NCBI RefSeq assembly: GCF_001428545.1
Contig: NZ_LMHZ01000046.1
Location: 1 to 32,179, forward strand
Direction of reading: 5' to 3'
Source: Noviherbaspirillum sp. Root189
GTDB lineage: Bacteria; Pseudomonadota; Gammaproteobacteria; Burkholderiales; Burkholderiaceae_D
Length of the DNA: 32,179 nt
A model generated the notes under the pieces. That model was not told the origin of the DNA. It worked only from the letters and a program-made list of their open reading frames with translations, and ran no database searches. Both the position numbers and the translations under genes were made by a program. The number at the start of each line of letters is the position of its first letter. The stretch's first letter is position 1. Shown piece after piece: positions 1 through 8,604 of the stretch.

Positions 1-1113
1 CACGCGGTTGGTGAAGTCGACGGGCAGTGGTTCGCCCTTGGCCAGCATGTCTTGAATACGCTTATGCGCCGCATCGCGGCCGGTCAGCATCTTGCCGTTA
101 AGCAGCAGGGTCTGGCCTGGTTTCCAGGACGCGACTTCTTCCTTGGACAAGGTATTCAGATCAACGCGCCGGCTGGCATCGGCATTCGCGCTCCGCGGCA
201 GTGTCGGCCATGCGTTCAGGTCTGGCATTTCCAGCCGTGCCGGGCCGCTCCCGTCGAGAATGAAATCGATCCGGCGTGTTGCCGCGCAGTTCGGAATGAG
301 CGCTACCGGCAGACTGGCCGCATGGGTCGGATAGTCGAGAATCTTTACGTCCAATACCGTCGTCAGTCCGCCCAAACCTTGCGCGCCGATGCCAAGCGCA
401 TTAATTTTTTCATACAGCTCGATCCGCGTTTCTTCGATGCGGCTCATAGGGCCCCGCGCCAGCAATTCATGCATGTCGATGGGGTCCAGCAGCGACTGCT
501 TTGCCAGCAGCATGGCCTTTTCCGCACTACCGCCGACGCCGATGCCAAGCATGCCCGGCGGGCACCACCCGGCACCCATTGCAGGCACCATGTTCAGCAC
601 CCAGTCGACAAAGGAGTCGGATGGATTGAGGGTAGTAAATTTCGCCTTGTTTTCCGCCCCGCCGCCCTTGGCCATCACGCGGCAACGCAGCGTCGCGCCC
701 GGCACCATGCGCATATGCACTACGGCCGGCGCATTATCTTGCGTGTTCGCGCGCGAAAACAAGGGATCGCGCACAACCGATGCGCGCAGCGGGTTGTCGG
801 CGCATAGATACGCCTGGCGCACACCTTCATTCACCATGTCTTCGATCGCATGATCGCCTTCCCAGCGCAACTGCATGCCGATGTCGAGAAACACGTTGAC
901 CACCCCGGTGTCCTGGCATACCGGCCGGCGGCCTTCCGCCGCCATGCGTGAATTGATCAGGATTTGCCCGATTGCGTCCTTGGCGGCAGGCGATTGTTCG
1001 CGTTCATAGGCGCGCGCCAAGTGCTCGATGTAATCCTTGGGATGAAAGTAGGAGATGAACTGCAGAGCGTCGGCAATGGATTGAATGAAGTCGGATCGTT
1101 TAATGGTGGGCAT
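1..1113 (-). CDS. fumA: Class I ([4Fe-4S]) fumarate hydratase, 3' end beyond window
   Basis: The enzyme interconverts fumarate and malate in the cytoplasm using a labile [4Fe-4S] cluster. The reverse strand reads as 371 uninterrupted codons from an ATG at 1113 to the window edge. The three expected cluster cysteines are visible: Cys66 in RPVCQDTG, Cys184 in GWCPPGM and Cys276 in IPNCAATR. Class I single-chain fumarases are usually 500-550 residues, so roughly the last quarter lies outside. It is the last gene visible in the catabolic strand order, about 230 bp after the LuxR-type regulator. A fumarase here makes sense because the fumarylacetoacetate-hydrolase-family gene at 2279-3277 should release fumarate. 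A tartrate dehydratase is related but normally split into two subunits, so fumarase is preferred. Confidence 0.9.
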   Translation of the reverse strand, partial: MPTIKRSDFIQSIADALQFISYFHPKDYIEHLARAYEREQSPAAKDAIGQILINSRMAAEGRRPVCQDTGVVNVFLDIGMQLRWEGDHAIEDMVNEGVRQAYLCADNPLRASVVRDPLFSRANTQDNAPAVVHMRMVPGATLRCRVMAKGGGAENKAKFTTLNPSDSFVDWVLNMVPAMGAGWCPPGMLGIGVGGSAEKAMLLAKQSLLDPIDMHELLARGPMSRIEETRIELYEKINALGIGAQGLGGLTTVLDVKILDYPTHAASLPVALIPNCAATRRIDFILDGSGPARLEMPDLNAWPTLPRSANADASRRVDLNTLSKEEVASWKPGQTLLLNGKMLTGRDAAHKRIQDMLAKGEPLPVDFTNRV

Positions 1114-1340
1114 CACGTGGTTCCGGTATTGAACAGGCAAACGACTCTCCGATGCATTGAAGAGCATGAGCAATGTAGTGGATCAAACATTGAGGCGCGT
1201 CGCAGCGAACTTGCGTTGCGATGCGATGCAATACGGCAAGGGAAACGTCGCTGCGCGCGCCGCCTCAAGGCGACACAACGCGAGCGTCGGAGCAGCGCTT
1301 GAGGGGTGCCGAACGTGGGCCCGGCCAGGAAGTACGCCGG

Positions 1341-2129
1341 TCAGCGCACCAGTGCAAACAATTGCTTGTGATCGTTGATACCCAACTTCAGGTAGGCGTT
1401 CTTGCGGTGCGTGATCACGCTGGTCGGCGCAATGCCGAGTCGCTTTGCGATCTGCTTGGCAGTCAAACCGTCGAGGATGCCGGCACAGACTTCTTTTTCG
1501 CGCTGGCTCAGGCGCGGGTGCATGCGTGCGATCAATGCATAATGATCGATGCAGTCGTTGACTTTGGCGAAATGAAGAAGCTGTGCATGGCGGTCGGCCG
1601 CCGCGGTCAGGATAGGCGCTACTGTCATCAGCGCATCGAAGTCCGAGCGTGAAAACAATCCCTGGCTGCGGTCGCGATAGACGTTCACGGCGATCCAGGC
1701 GTTGTCCTCGGAACGCTGCAATATCGACAGGCGATCGACGATGCCGGGTTGCTCGTAGCAATTGATGCGATAACCGGTATCGACGATATCGCTGGCGATC
1801 TGGTATTGCACGTGCACCTGCTGCGTATTGGGCTTTTCCGCATCGCGTACTTGCTGCCCCGGGTCGGACCGATAATGGGCCCCCAGGTAGGTCAGCGCAG
1901 TATCGTAGGCGATACGCGCTGACAAGGTGCTGCTGGTTCCCAGAAGATTGGGCCGGTGTTCCGGCCCGAACGAAAACATCGAAAGATGGGCAAGCCTGAA
2001 ATACCGGCTGAGGGAGCCGACCAAGCGTTCCGCAAAGGCGTCCTTGCCGATCACCCTGATCGATTCGATCGCCAGCGTCGGATCGACATTCGGGCGATGG
2101 TGTGCCAGATCGATACTGCAAATTTCCAT
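1341..2129 (-). CDS. LuxR-family transcriptional regulator
   Basis: This 262-residue protein has a clear LuxR-type helix-turn-helix at its C-terminus (about residues 206-262, beginning RLSQREKEV and containing LTAKQIAKRLGIAPTSV). The first 190 residues carry no receiver phosphorylation site and no domain I recognise, so the input signal is unknown. It is not obviously an autoinducer-binding LuxR. It lies 149 bp downstream of the fumarylacetoacetate-hydrolase-family gene on the same strand, between that gene and the fumarase. By position it is the likely regulator of the catabolic operon. The effector could be the pathway substrate; that is inference. Confidence 0.85.
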   Translation of the reverse strand: MEICSIDLAHHRPNVDPTLAIESIRVIGKDAFAERLVGSLSRYFRLAHLSMFSFGPEHRPNLLGTSSTLSARIAYDTALTYLGAHYRSDPGQQVRDAEKPNTQQVHVQYQIASDIVDTGYRINCYEQPGIVDRLSILQRSEDNAWIAVNVYRDRSQGLFSRSDFDALMTVAPILTAAADRHAQLLHFAKVNDCIDHYALIARMHPRLSQREKEVCAGILDGLTAKQIAKRLGIAPTSVITHRKNAYLKLGINDHKQLFALVR

Positions 2130-2278
2130 ATATCCCCCACAGCCTCAATATGGCATGTTGCCGATATGTGCAATCCGCCTCGATAAGGCGGATGATTGCA
2201 AGACCAGGGTCATTATGAGCGGATTTCTTCACAAGTCAATCTAGAGCCTGTTATGAACTATCGCAGAGGTCGCTCATA

Positions 2279-3277
2279 TCAAACAGGCAATGGCGGCGCG
2301 TAGGCGACGACGCGCTGCGATATCGCGCCGAATATGCTGTTGCCGTTACGGTCAAACATGTCGATGGTCATCCGATCGCCGAACTTCAGGAACGGGGTGC
2401 AGGGCTTGCCGTCGCGCACTGTTTCTAGCGCACGCTTCTCGGCCAGACAGGCCGATCCGACACTGCGGTCACCATTCGAAACGGTACCGGACCCGATAAT
2501 CGTGCCGGCGCCCAGAGGCCGGGTTTTTGCTGCATGAGCGATCAGTTGCGGAAAGTCGAACACCATATCGACTCCGGCGTCAGGGCGACCGAGCAGGTCG
2601 TCATTCACATGAACCGTCAGCGGCAGATGCACGCGCTGTCCATCCCAGGCATCGCCCAGTTCGTCCGGTGTCACCGCCACCGGCGAAAATGCGGTCCATG
2701 GCTTGCTCTGAAAAAATCCGAATCCCTTTGCCAGTTCGGACGGCACCAGACCACGCAGGCTGACATCATTAACCAGCGCAATCAAGCGGATATGGCCTTT
2801 CGCCTGCTGCGGCGATACGCCCATCGGCACGTCATCCGTGAATACCGCGACCTCGCCCTCCAGGTCGATACCCCAGTTGGTCGATTCCAGCGCGACATCA
2901 TCGCGCGCGCCCAGCAACGAATCGCCGCAGCCCTGATACATTAGCGGGTCCTGCCACAGTTCAGGTGTCAGTTCCGCGCCGCGCGCCTTCCTGACCAATT
3001 CACTATGCACCAGGTAGGCGCTGCCATCCGCCCATTGATAAGCGCGCGGCAATGGCGCGGCGAGCCGTGCGACATCGAGTGCGAACGCCTCCGTTGCGAT
3101 CCCCGCATTCAGCGCGCGATATACCTCGTCAAGGGCACGATGTTTTGTCGGCCATTCTTCCAACGCCTGCTGCATTGTCGACGCAATGTCCGGTACCGCC
3201 ACTGCTGTGCGCAAATCGCGGCTCACCACCAATAGCTGACCGTCCCTGCGGCCGTTTTTCAATGTTGCCAGTTTCAT
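2279..3277 (-). CDS. Fumarylacetoacetate hydrolase family protein
   Basis: The FAH family hydrolyses C-C bonds in fumaryl-type diketo acids, giving fumarate plus acetoacetate, pyruvate or a longer acid. This 332-residue protein has the metal-binding pattern GIDLEGEVAVF (Glu140, Glu142) and LVNDVSLRG (Asp171), followed by the QSKPW segment and the glycine-rich GAGTIIGSGTVSNGD stretch typical of the C-terminal domain. Length and N-terminal cap resemble true fumarylacetoacetases rather than the short fumarylpyruvate hydrolases, although the substrate cannot be read from sequence. It lies 24 bp after the ketopantoate-reductase-like gene in the same operon. With the divergent isomerase at 8605 and the fumarase at 1 it forms the lower part of an isomerise-hydrolyse-hydrate route. 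Confidence 0.9.
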   Translation of the reverse strand: MKLATLKNGRRDGQLLVVSRDLRTAVAVPDIASTMQQALEEWPTKHRALDEVYRALNAGIATEAFALDVARLAAPLPRAYQWADGSAYLVHSELVRKARGAELTPELWQDPLMYQGCGDSLLGARDDVALESTNWGIDLEGEVAVFTDDVPMGVSPQQAKGHIRLIALVNDVSLRGLVPSELAKGFGFFQSKPWTAFSPVAVTPDELGDAWDGQRVHLPLTVHVNDDLLGRPDAGVDMVFDFPQLIAHAAKTRPLGAGTIIGSGTVSNGDRSVGSACLAEKRALETVRDGKPCTPFLKFGDRMTIDMFDRNGNSIFGAISQRVVAYAPPLPV

Positions 3278-3301
3278 CTGTATTCCATTAAAAGTAAGAT
3301 T

Positions 3302-4279
3302 TCAATAAAGCGGGTGACGCGCACGTTCCTTGATCAATGCATACACTGTCCTTAATGCCGGTGTAGCGATACGGTGTTGGGCGGCAAGGTCCAGTACCGC
3401 GGTGACGATGGCATCGACTTCCAACGTGCGTCCAGCTTCCAGGTCTTGCAGCATCGACAATTTCGCCGCACCGATCGCACGCGCCATTTCCAGCCGCTGG
3501 TCTGCATCGACCGGAAAGTGAATGCCCGTGGCCTGCCCGATCGCCATGCCTTCCACCATGACCTGACGGGCCAGTCCAATCAATTCCCGATTCGCGAAAA
3601 TTTCATCCATGCGTGCGCCGGTGAGTGCCGAAATCGGATTGAATGCAAGGTTGCCGACCAGCTTGGTCCAGATTTCTTGCCGGACATCGTCGCTGGCTTG
3701 CGCGGTAATGCCGGCCTGCGCGAGCAGCGACGTGGTGTCCTGCAGAGATTGTGACCATCCACCCTCCGGCTCGCCCAGCACCAGCTTGCCGGGTGCGACA
3801 CAGCGCACCACACCCGGCTCCGTCATATGCGCAGAAACATGTGCGACGCAACCGATGATCCTTTCATGCGGGATTGCGTTGGCAATGCCGTTGTCAGGAT
3901 CAAGAACGGGCAGCGCATTCCGGAAGTACCACCACGGGATGCCATTCAATACCGGCACGATCCGCGTATGCGGCGCAAGCAGCGATGCAAGATCCGGTGC
4001 GACTGCACGCAAGCCGGTCGCCTTGACCGTCAGGAAGACAATGTCCTGCCGATCGAGATCGCTGCAGCGCGCCGCTGCCGGCACATGGGCGACTAGCTTT
4101 GTACCGCCCTCATGCAATACCAGCCCGTGGTCACGAATCGCTTGCAGTGCCTGGCCGCGCTGCACCACCGAGACGCAATGTCCGGCATTCGCAAGGCGTA
4201 CCGCAAGATATCCGCCTATCGCGCCGGCGCCCACCACCGTGATGCGTTTTACCTCACGCAGGTTCTGTGTCCTTGTCAA
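3302..4279 (-). CDS. 2-dehydropantoate 2-reductase (ketopantoate reductase) family protein
   Basis: This NADPH-dependent 2-keto-acid reductase-like protein has the N-terminal nucleotide-binding motif GAGAIGG (residues 17-23) and the catalytic lysine in EIWTKLVGNLAFNP (Lys206). The C-terminal LEVDAI segment is typical of the family. I place the start at the TTG at 4279, because a GGAAGGA ribosome-binding site lies 5 bp upstream. This gives 325 residues, a normal family length. A longer reading would run into the end of the preceding gene, whose stop is only 25 bp away. Inside a catabolic operon it more likely reduces a keto-acid intermediate than makes pantothenate; that is inference from context. 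Confidence 0.85.
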   Translation of the reverse strand: MTRTQNLREVKRITVVGAGAIGGYLAVRLANAGHCVSVVQRGQALQAIRDHGLVLHEGGTKLVAHVPAAARCSDLDRQDIVFLTVKATGLRAVAPDLASLLAPHTRIVPVLNGIPWWYFRNALPVLDPDNGIANAIPHERIIGCVAHVSAHMTEPGVVRCVAPGKLVLGEPEGGWSQSLQDTTSLLAQAGITAQASDDVRQEIWTKLVGNLAFNPISALTGARMDEIFANRELIGLARQVMVEGMAIGQATGIHFPVDADQRLEMARAIGAAKLSMLQDLEAGRTLEVDAIVTAVLDLAAQHRIATPALRTVYALIKERARHPLY

Positions 4280-4304
4280 TGCATTCCTTCCACAGTCGCG
4301 CCAA

Positions 4305-5258
4305 TCAGTTGTGCAGCCGCGCCCATAAATCCTGGTCGCGTGCCGCGGTCCAGATCTGCGGATGCTCCAGTCCGCGCAACTCGTCGTAGGCGCGGGCGAC
4401 GTCGAATGCCAGCGCATGCTTGTATACCGGCCAATCGCCGAAGCGCGGCGTCATCACCTGTTCAGCAATGCGATAACATCCCTTCAAATCCTGTCCCTGG
4501 CGCAAGCCGTGCTCCACCGCGCCGAGCAGCGTGACGATAAAGTCCTTGGTCGAGTCGATCGCATCCGATACCTGCTGGCGGCTGGTGAGAACTGCGCCGC
4601 GTCCCGGCACCATCACATCGGCCCGCAGTGCGCGCACCCGTTCCAGCGTCTGCGTCCAGTCGCGCATATAGGCGTCGCCGGTGTATACCGCGCAGTTGTT
4701 TTCGACCAGATCCCCGGCATATAGCACGCCGCAATCCGGCAGCCAGCAAACGGAATCGCCAGCCGAATGCCCACGTCCGAGGTGCATGAAGCGCAATTCA
4801 CGCCCGCCCAGCCAGAAGCTCATGCTGTCGTCGAACGTCACATGCGGCATGGTGAGGCCGGGAATTTCATCGACCCCCTTGAACAAGCGCGGGAAACGCC
4901 GAACCTCGGATTCATAATCGGCTGCGCCGCGCTCAAGAATCAGCTGATGTGTGCCCGTGCTGGAAAAAACCGCGTCGACGTTAAACGCCGACGCGCCAAG
5001 GACACGGACTGCATGGTAGTGGGTGAGAAAAATATATTTGACGGGCTTATCGGTGACAGTACGGATGTCGTCAATCAGATCGCGCGCCAGGGCGGGCGTG
5101 GCGCGCGTGTCGATGATAAGCACCGCATCGTCGCCGACCACGAAACCGCAGTTAGGATCCGAATCGCTGATATAGCCATAGGCGCCCTTGGCCAGTTCAA
5201 CGACTTTGGCCTTTTGTTCGGTAACGTCGCTGGCGGATGCGAAAGTGGTGCTGCTCAT
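4305..5258 (-). CDS. MBL-fold metallo-hydrolase with altered metal motif
   Basis: This 317-residue protein has the metallo-beta-lactamase fold, shown by the LIIDTR strand, the THYH motif at residues 79-82, GRGHSAGDS (His164) and YAGDLVE (Asp183). The usual HxHxDH signature reads HYHAVR, so the Asp and second-site His are replaced by Val84 and Arg85. A normal two-zinc site is therefore unlikely; a one-metal or different metal site is possible. Its start overlaps the end of the DUF2783 gene by 4 bp (ATGA), implying translational coupling. It could hydrolyse a lactone or thioester intermediate of the pathway, but the substrate is unknown. Confidence 0.85.
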   Translation of the reverse strand: MSSTTFASASDVTEQKAKVVELAKGAYGYISDSDPNCGFVVGDDAVLIIDTRATPALARDLIDDIRTVTDKPVKYIFLTHYHAVRVLGASAFNVDAVFSSTGTHQLILERGAADYESEVRRFPRLFKGVDEIPGLTMPHVTFDDSMSFWLGGRELRFMHLGRGHSAGDSVCWLPDCGVLYAGDLVENNCAVYTGDAYMRDWTQTLERVRALRADVMVPGRGAVLTSRQQVSDAIDSTKDFIVTLLGAVEHGLRQGQDLKGCYRIAEQVMTPRFGDWPVYKHALAFDVARAYDELRGLEHPQIWTAARDQDLWARLHN

Positions 5259-5476
5259 TGCGGTTCTCCATGGGATTGGGTAAAAGGTTTGCGGGCAATA
5301 TCGATGCAGTTCGCCAGCGTCTGCGGATCGCCGATCTGGTTGGCAAGCAAAAACACCAGCCGCATTGCCAGTTCGGCGCTCTGTTCGAGCGTAAGTTGCT
5401 CGTTGGCGGCGACCAGCGTCGCGTAAAACGTATCCGGATCAATGATGTTGGGATGGGTATTCAAGTTCAGCTCCAT
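5255..5476 (-). CDS. DUF2783 small protein
   Basis: This 73-residue acidic, mostly helical protein (TFYATLVAANEQLTLEQSAELAMRLVFLLANQIGD) matches the DUF2783 family, small proteins typically found beside FAD-dependent monooxygenases and MBL hydrolases like those flanking it here. It has no signal peptide, membrane segment or catalytic motif. Its stop overlaps the start of the MBL gene by 4 bp, and it begins 3 bp after the monooxygenase stop, so all three are probably translated together. A subunit or assembly role for one of the neighbouring enzymes is a guess from the tight coupling. Confidence 0.75.
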   Translation of the reverse strand: MELNLNTHPNIIDPDTFYATLVAANEQLTLEQSAELAMRLVFLLANQIGDPQTLANCIDIARKPFTQSHGEPQ

Positions 5477-5479
5477 AAA

Positions 5480-7132
5480 TCAATAGCCCAATGCGCGCTT
5501 GAGCAAGGCCTCTGCCTGCGGTGCAGTGACATGCTGCAAACGGCCTGCCACATGCAAATCGGGACGCAACAAGGCGAAGCCGCATTCGGCGCCGACCGCG
5601 CGGGCAAGCGCACCGTCATCGCGCAGGGTCGGCAAGCCGGCGCCCTCCACGTTGCATAGATAAATCGCAAAGCAGCGATAGCGTGCGGTCAGTTCGCGCA
5701 ATGCATCGAGTTGTTCGGGCCCCGGATGCTGGAAGCAGATGCCCAGATAAGCGGTACCATGCGAGCGCGACAGTTCGACCAGATTGGATACGGTTCTGTC
5801 GGGGAGGCCGATCGGCAGGTTGGGCACCGAATGTCCGCCGTGTTGCACGACAGGCGAATCCGGATAGTCGTTCGGTACCGACAAGCGGCCGGTATTGACC
5901 AACGCGCGGGCGAACGGGAATTCGCGCGCAAGATCCAACACGGCCTTGCGCATGATGCGCTCGAACAGCGAGGTCGGCGCAAGAAAACGCGAGGTCCGCG
6001 AGGTAACCTTGATATTCTCGACGGCAGCGGCATATCGCTCGTGATGATAGCTGTCGAGCAGCGTTTCGGGCGCATGGCCGTTGACAACCAGCGCCAGCTT
6101 CCAGCTCAGATTATCCGCATCCTGGATACCGGAATTGCCGCCGCGCGCCCCAAAGGGACTGACCACATGCGCGACATCACCAGCGAAGAAAATGCGGCCG
6201 AGGCGGAAACTGTCGAGCAGCTGTGTGCGGTATTGCCATGGACCGACCCACACCATCTCGAATTCGGTATCGGCGCCGACATGCGCACGCACGCGCTCGG
6301 CGGCAACGTCCAACTGGCTCACCTGCGCCGCGTCGGCATCGGGGTCCATCTGATAATCGAGACGCCATACGTTGTCAGCCATCAGGTGCTGCCATACCGC
6401 ACGGTTTTGATTGAATGGCGCTTCCACCCAGGTCCAGCGCTCGACCGGCAACGGCTTCTTGAAGCGCACATCACAGATGCACCAGCGATCCACGGAGCGC
6501 GCCGCATGCGTGTCGAGCCCGAAGCCTTCGCGGATCGCACTATTGATACCGGCCGCATCGATCACCCAGTCGGCATCGAGTTGATAATTGCCTGCAGGCG
6601 TTTCGACCGACAGGCGCACCCCATTGTCCAGATGTTCAGCGCCGGTTACCTTGTTGTTCCAGCGCAGATCGGTCTTGCCCAGTTCGGTGATGCGATCGAC
6701 CAGATACCATTCCAGGTAGAACTGCTGCAAATTGATGAAAGCGGATTGCTGCGATGCGTTATCGCTTGCGCGGTCAAACGAATACACTTCGTCGCCGCCG
6801 GTCATGGTGCGGCCGACCGACCAGGTAATTCCCTTTTTATGGATGCGGCGATAAATGCCAAGCCGCTCCATGATCTCCAGCGTCTTTTGCGCATAGACCA
6901 TGCCGCGGCTGGATGCGCCGCGCACGCCGACGGTATTGTCGTCATCGAGAAGAACGGTTTCTATCCCACGCACGGCGAGATCACAGGCGGCGGTCAGTCC
7001 GGCCAGCCCGCCGCCGACGATCGCGATGCGGTAGCGGCGCGGCCGTTCCAGATGCAGGTCGGGCGGCGGTTCGAATGGATAGGACGGCAGTTCGTAGCCG
7101 GTCGTGGTGTTGATTTCTTTTGTCTGCGTCAT
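5480..7132 (-). CDS. FAD-dependent aromatic-ring monooxygenase (group A type)
   Basis: This 550-residue flavoprotein resembles the single-component aromatic hydroxylases such as 3-(3-hydroxyphenyl)propionate hydroxylase. The FAD-binding GxGxxG lies in IVGGGLAGLTAA (residues 38-49). The internal DAAG motif is at 192-195, and the second FAD motif AGDVAHVVSPFGARGGNSG begins near residue 317. A thioredoxin-like C-terminal extension is suggested by length and by the LRPDLHVAGR ending, seen in phenol-hydroxylase-like members. It is the main oxygen-dependent enzyme of the operon and would hydroxylate the substrate using NAD(P)H and O2. It sits between the aldolase (3 bp gap) and DUF2783 (3 bp gap). 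Substrate specificity cannot be read. Confidence 0.9.
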   Translation of the reverse strand: MTQTKEINTTTGYELPSYPFEPPPDLHLERPRRYRIAIVGGGLAGLTAACDLAVRGIETVLLDDDNTVGVRGASSRGMVYAQKTLEIMERLGIYRRIHKKGITWSVGRTMTGGDEVYSFDRASDNASQQSAFINLQQFYLEWYLVDRITELGKTDLRWNNKVTGAEHLDNGVRLSVETPAGNYQLDADWVIDAAGINSAIREGFGLDTHAARSVDRWCICDVRFKKPLPVERWTWVEAPFNQNRAVWQHLMADNVWRLDYQMDPDADAAQVSQLDVAAERVRAHVGADTEFEMVWVGPWQYRTQLLDSFRLGRIFFAGDVAHVVSPFGARGGNSGIQDADNLSWKLALVVNGHAPETLLDSYHHERYAAAVENIKVTSRTSRFLAPTSLFERIMRKAVLDLAREFPFARALVNTGRLSVPNDYPDSPVVQHGGHSVPNLPIGLPDRTVSNLVELSRSHGTAYLGICFQHPGPEQLDALRELTARYRCFAIYLCNVEGAGLPTLRDDGALARAVGAECGFALLRPDLHVAGRLQHVTAPQAEALLKRALGY

Positions 7133-7135
7133 GGT

Positions 7136-7924
7136 TCAGAAACGAAAATTCGGATAGAGGTTATGGCGGACGATGTCCATCTTGCGCACCATGGCTTCCA
7201 GCATCTTTTGTCCGAGCAAACCGTCAGGATCGAAGTTCTCGCCGTCGAATGCACTCTGCCGGCGGATGGCGTCGCTGACCGGAATACTCTTGTTGCCCAT
7301 GGTTTCGACGCGGCATTGCACATCGCAAGCGCGCTGCAGGGTCCACATCAGCCAGAACGCTTTCATCAGCGATTTTTCAACTACCAGCAAACCATGGTTT
7401 TTCAGCACGAGGATGCTCTTGTTGCCGAGGCTTGCCAGCAACCTGGCCTGCTCTTCCCGATGCACGGTGATGCCTTCGAAGTCGTGATAGGCGACACGCC
7501 CGAACAGTTGGGCTCCATAGAAATTGTCATAGCTGATCCCGTCCTGCGAGCACGCGACCGCCATGCCGCTATCTGTATGCGTATGCATCACGCAATGTGC
7601 ATCGTCGCGCGCATCGTGGACCGCGCCATGAATAATGAAGCCGGCGCGGTTGCCACCATAGACGGAGGGCGTGACCAGCTGGCCGTTGACATCCACCTTG
7701 ATCAAGTTGCTGGCGGTGATTTCCGCATAGTTCAGACCGAAAGGATTGACCAGGTAATGCTTTTCGGGTCCGGGCACACGGACTGAAATATGGTTGAAAA
7801 TCGATTCGGTCCAGCCCAGAAAATCGAACACCTGATAGCACGCAGCCAGCTCTAGACGTTGGCGCCATTCCGCCTCGGTTATTTCCCCAGGCCGTCTGGC
7901 TATGCCTTCATCGAAAATTGACAT
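7136..7924 (-). CDS. Class II aldolase/adducin family protein
   Basis: Class II aldolases use a zinc ion held by three histidines to cleave or form C-C bonds; related members are decarboxylases or epimerases. This 262-residue protein has HTHTDSG (His114, His116) and KNHGLL (His177), plus the family segment VNPFGLNYAEITASNLIKVD. The start is the ATG at 7924, six or seven bases after a GGAG. Another ATG six bases upstream would sit directly against that GGAG and is rejected. It lies 10 bp after the VOC gene and 3 bp before the monooxygenase. A retro-aldol or decarboxylation step on a pathway intermediate is inferred. Confidence 0.87.
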   Translation of the reverse strand: MSIFDEGIARRPGEITEAEWRQRLELAACYQVFDFLGWTESIFNHISVRVPGPEKHYLVNPFGLNYAEITASNLIKVDVNGQLVTPSVYGGNRAGFIIHGAVHDARDDAHCVMHTHTDSGMAVACSQDGISYDNFYGAQLFGRVAYHDFEGITVHREEQARLLASLGNKSILVLKNHGLLVVEKSLMKAFWLMWTLQRACDVQCRVETMGNKSIPVSDAIRRQSAFDGENFDPDGLLGQKMLEAMVRKMDIVRHNLYPNFRF

Positions 7925-7934
7925 AGGCATCTCC

Positions 7935-8441
7935 TTACGCGGCGCGAGCTTGTTTTTCGGCAGCCCACGCATCCAGTTCGTCGCGAGCGCTCCGGTGCTT
8001 GGCTTGCATATAGGCATCGCTGCCCACGAAGGCCGTCAGTTCAAGCCGAATACCGTTCGGGTCGAAGAAATAAATGGAGCGGATGAAGTGATGATCGGTG
8101 ACGCCGACGACATCGATTCCGGCGGTTTCAAGGCGCCGCTTGGCATCGGCAAGATCGCTGTCGGAATCGACCCGCAATGCGATATGGTTTACCCAGGCAG
8201 GCGTATTGGCACTCGGTTCCGCCGCAACGTTATCGCCAAGGTCGAAGAAAGCCAAATGCGATCCGTCCTGCATCTGAAAAAAGATATGCACGAACGGACA
8301 GTCTTCGCCGGTGCTTGGCACCTTGTCTGCGCGGACCAGATGCACCAGCGGCAGGCCGAGCAAATCTTCATAAAAATGACGGGTTTCCGCCGCATCGCGG
8401 CAACGATATGCGAAGTGATGCAATCCACGGATCGGGACCAT
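7935..8441 (-). CDS. VOC family protein (glyoxalase/dioxygenase-like)
   Basis: This 168-residue protein of the vicinal oxygen chelate fold is probably the first gene of the minus-strand operon. The two beta-alpha repeats each offer metal ligands: His8/His9 (GLHHFAY) in the first, His86 (VNHIAL) and Glu134 (RLELTA) in the second. The start is the ATG at 8441, preceded by AAAGGAAG at a normal distance; the open frame extends to 8504 but has no better ribosome-binding site. VOC members include extradiol dioxygenases, glyoxalases and epimerases. It is the only candidate in the cluster for ring cleavage, although single-domain VOC proteins of this length are more often isomerases or lyases. Confidence 0.85.
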   Translation of the reverse strand: MVPIRGLHHFAYRCRDAAETRHFYEDLLGLPLVHLVRADKVPSTGEDCPFVHIFFQMQDGSHLAFFDLGDNVAAEPSANTPAWVNHIALRVDSDSDLADAKRRLETAGIDVVGVTDHHFIRSIYFFDPNGIRLELTAFVGSDAYMQAKHRSARDELDAWAAEKQARAA

Positions 8442-8604
8442 TTCGCTTCCTTTCTTGAATGACGGGGAGGAGATGTATGCAGGCCGGCCATACGCTTGGG
8501 ACACAAGATATGCGATGTCAAAGGTAAATACATTCCTCTCGGAGGAGGAGTGCCGGGGATGGCCGGTGCGGCATTACAATCACTGCACATTCCTGGAGGC
8601 TGCG
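8442..8604. promoter_or_regulatory. Divergent promoter region between VOC operon and isomerase gene
   Basis: This 163-bp gap lies between the start of the minus-strand catabolic operon and the plus-strand isomerase gene, so both promoters should be here. I see no unambiguous -35/-10 pair or operator. It is the natural place to look for the binding site of the LuxR-type regulator at 1341-2129. Confidence 0.45.

Noticed and set aside
1183-2232. Minus-strand frame of 349 codons overlapping the LuxR-type regulator
   Set aside because: Arg/Ser-rich shadow; the alternative frame contains a clear LuxR helix-turn-helix.
5711-7786. Very long plus-strand frame (691 codons) opposite the monooxygenase and aldolase genes
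   Set aside because: It is a GC-codon-bias shadow of two well-recognised genes and has no family features.
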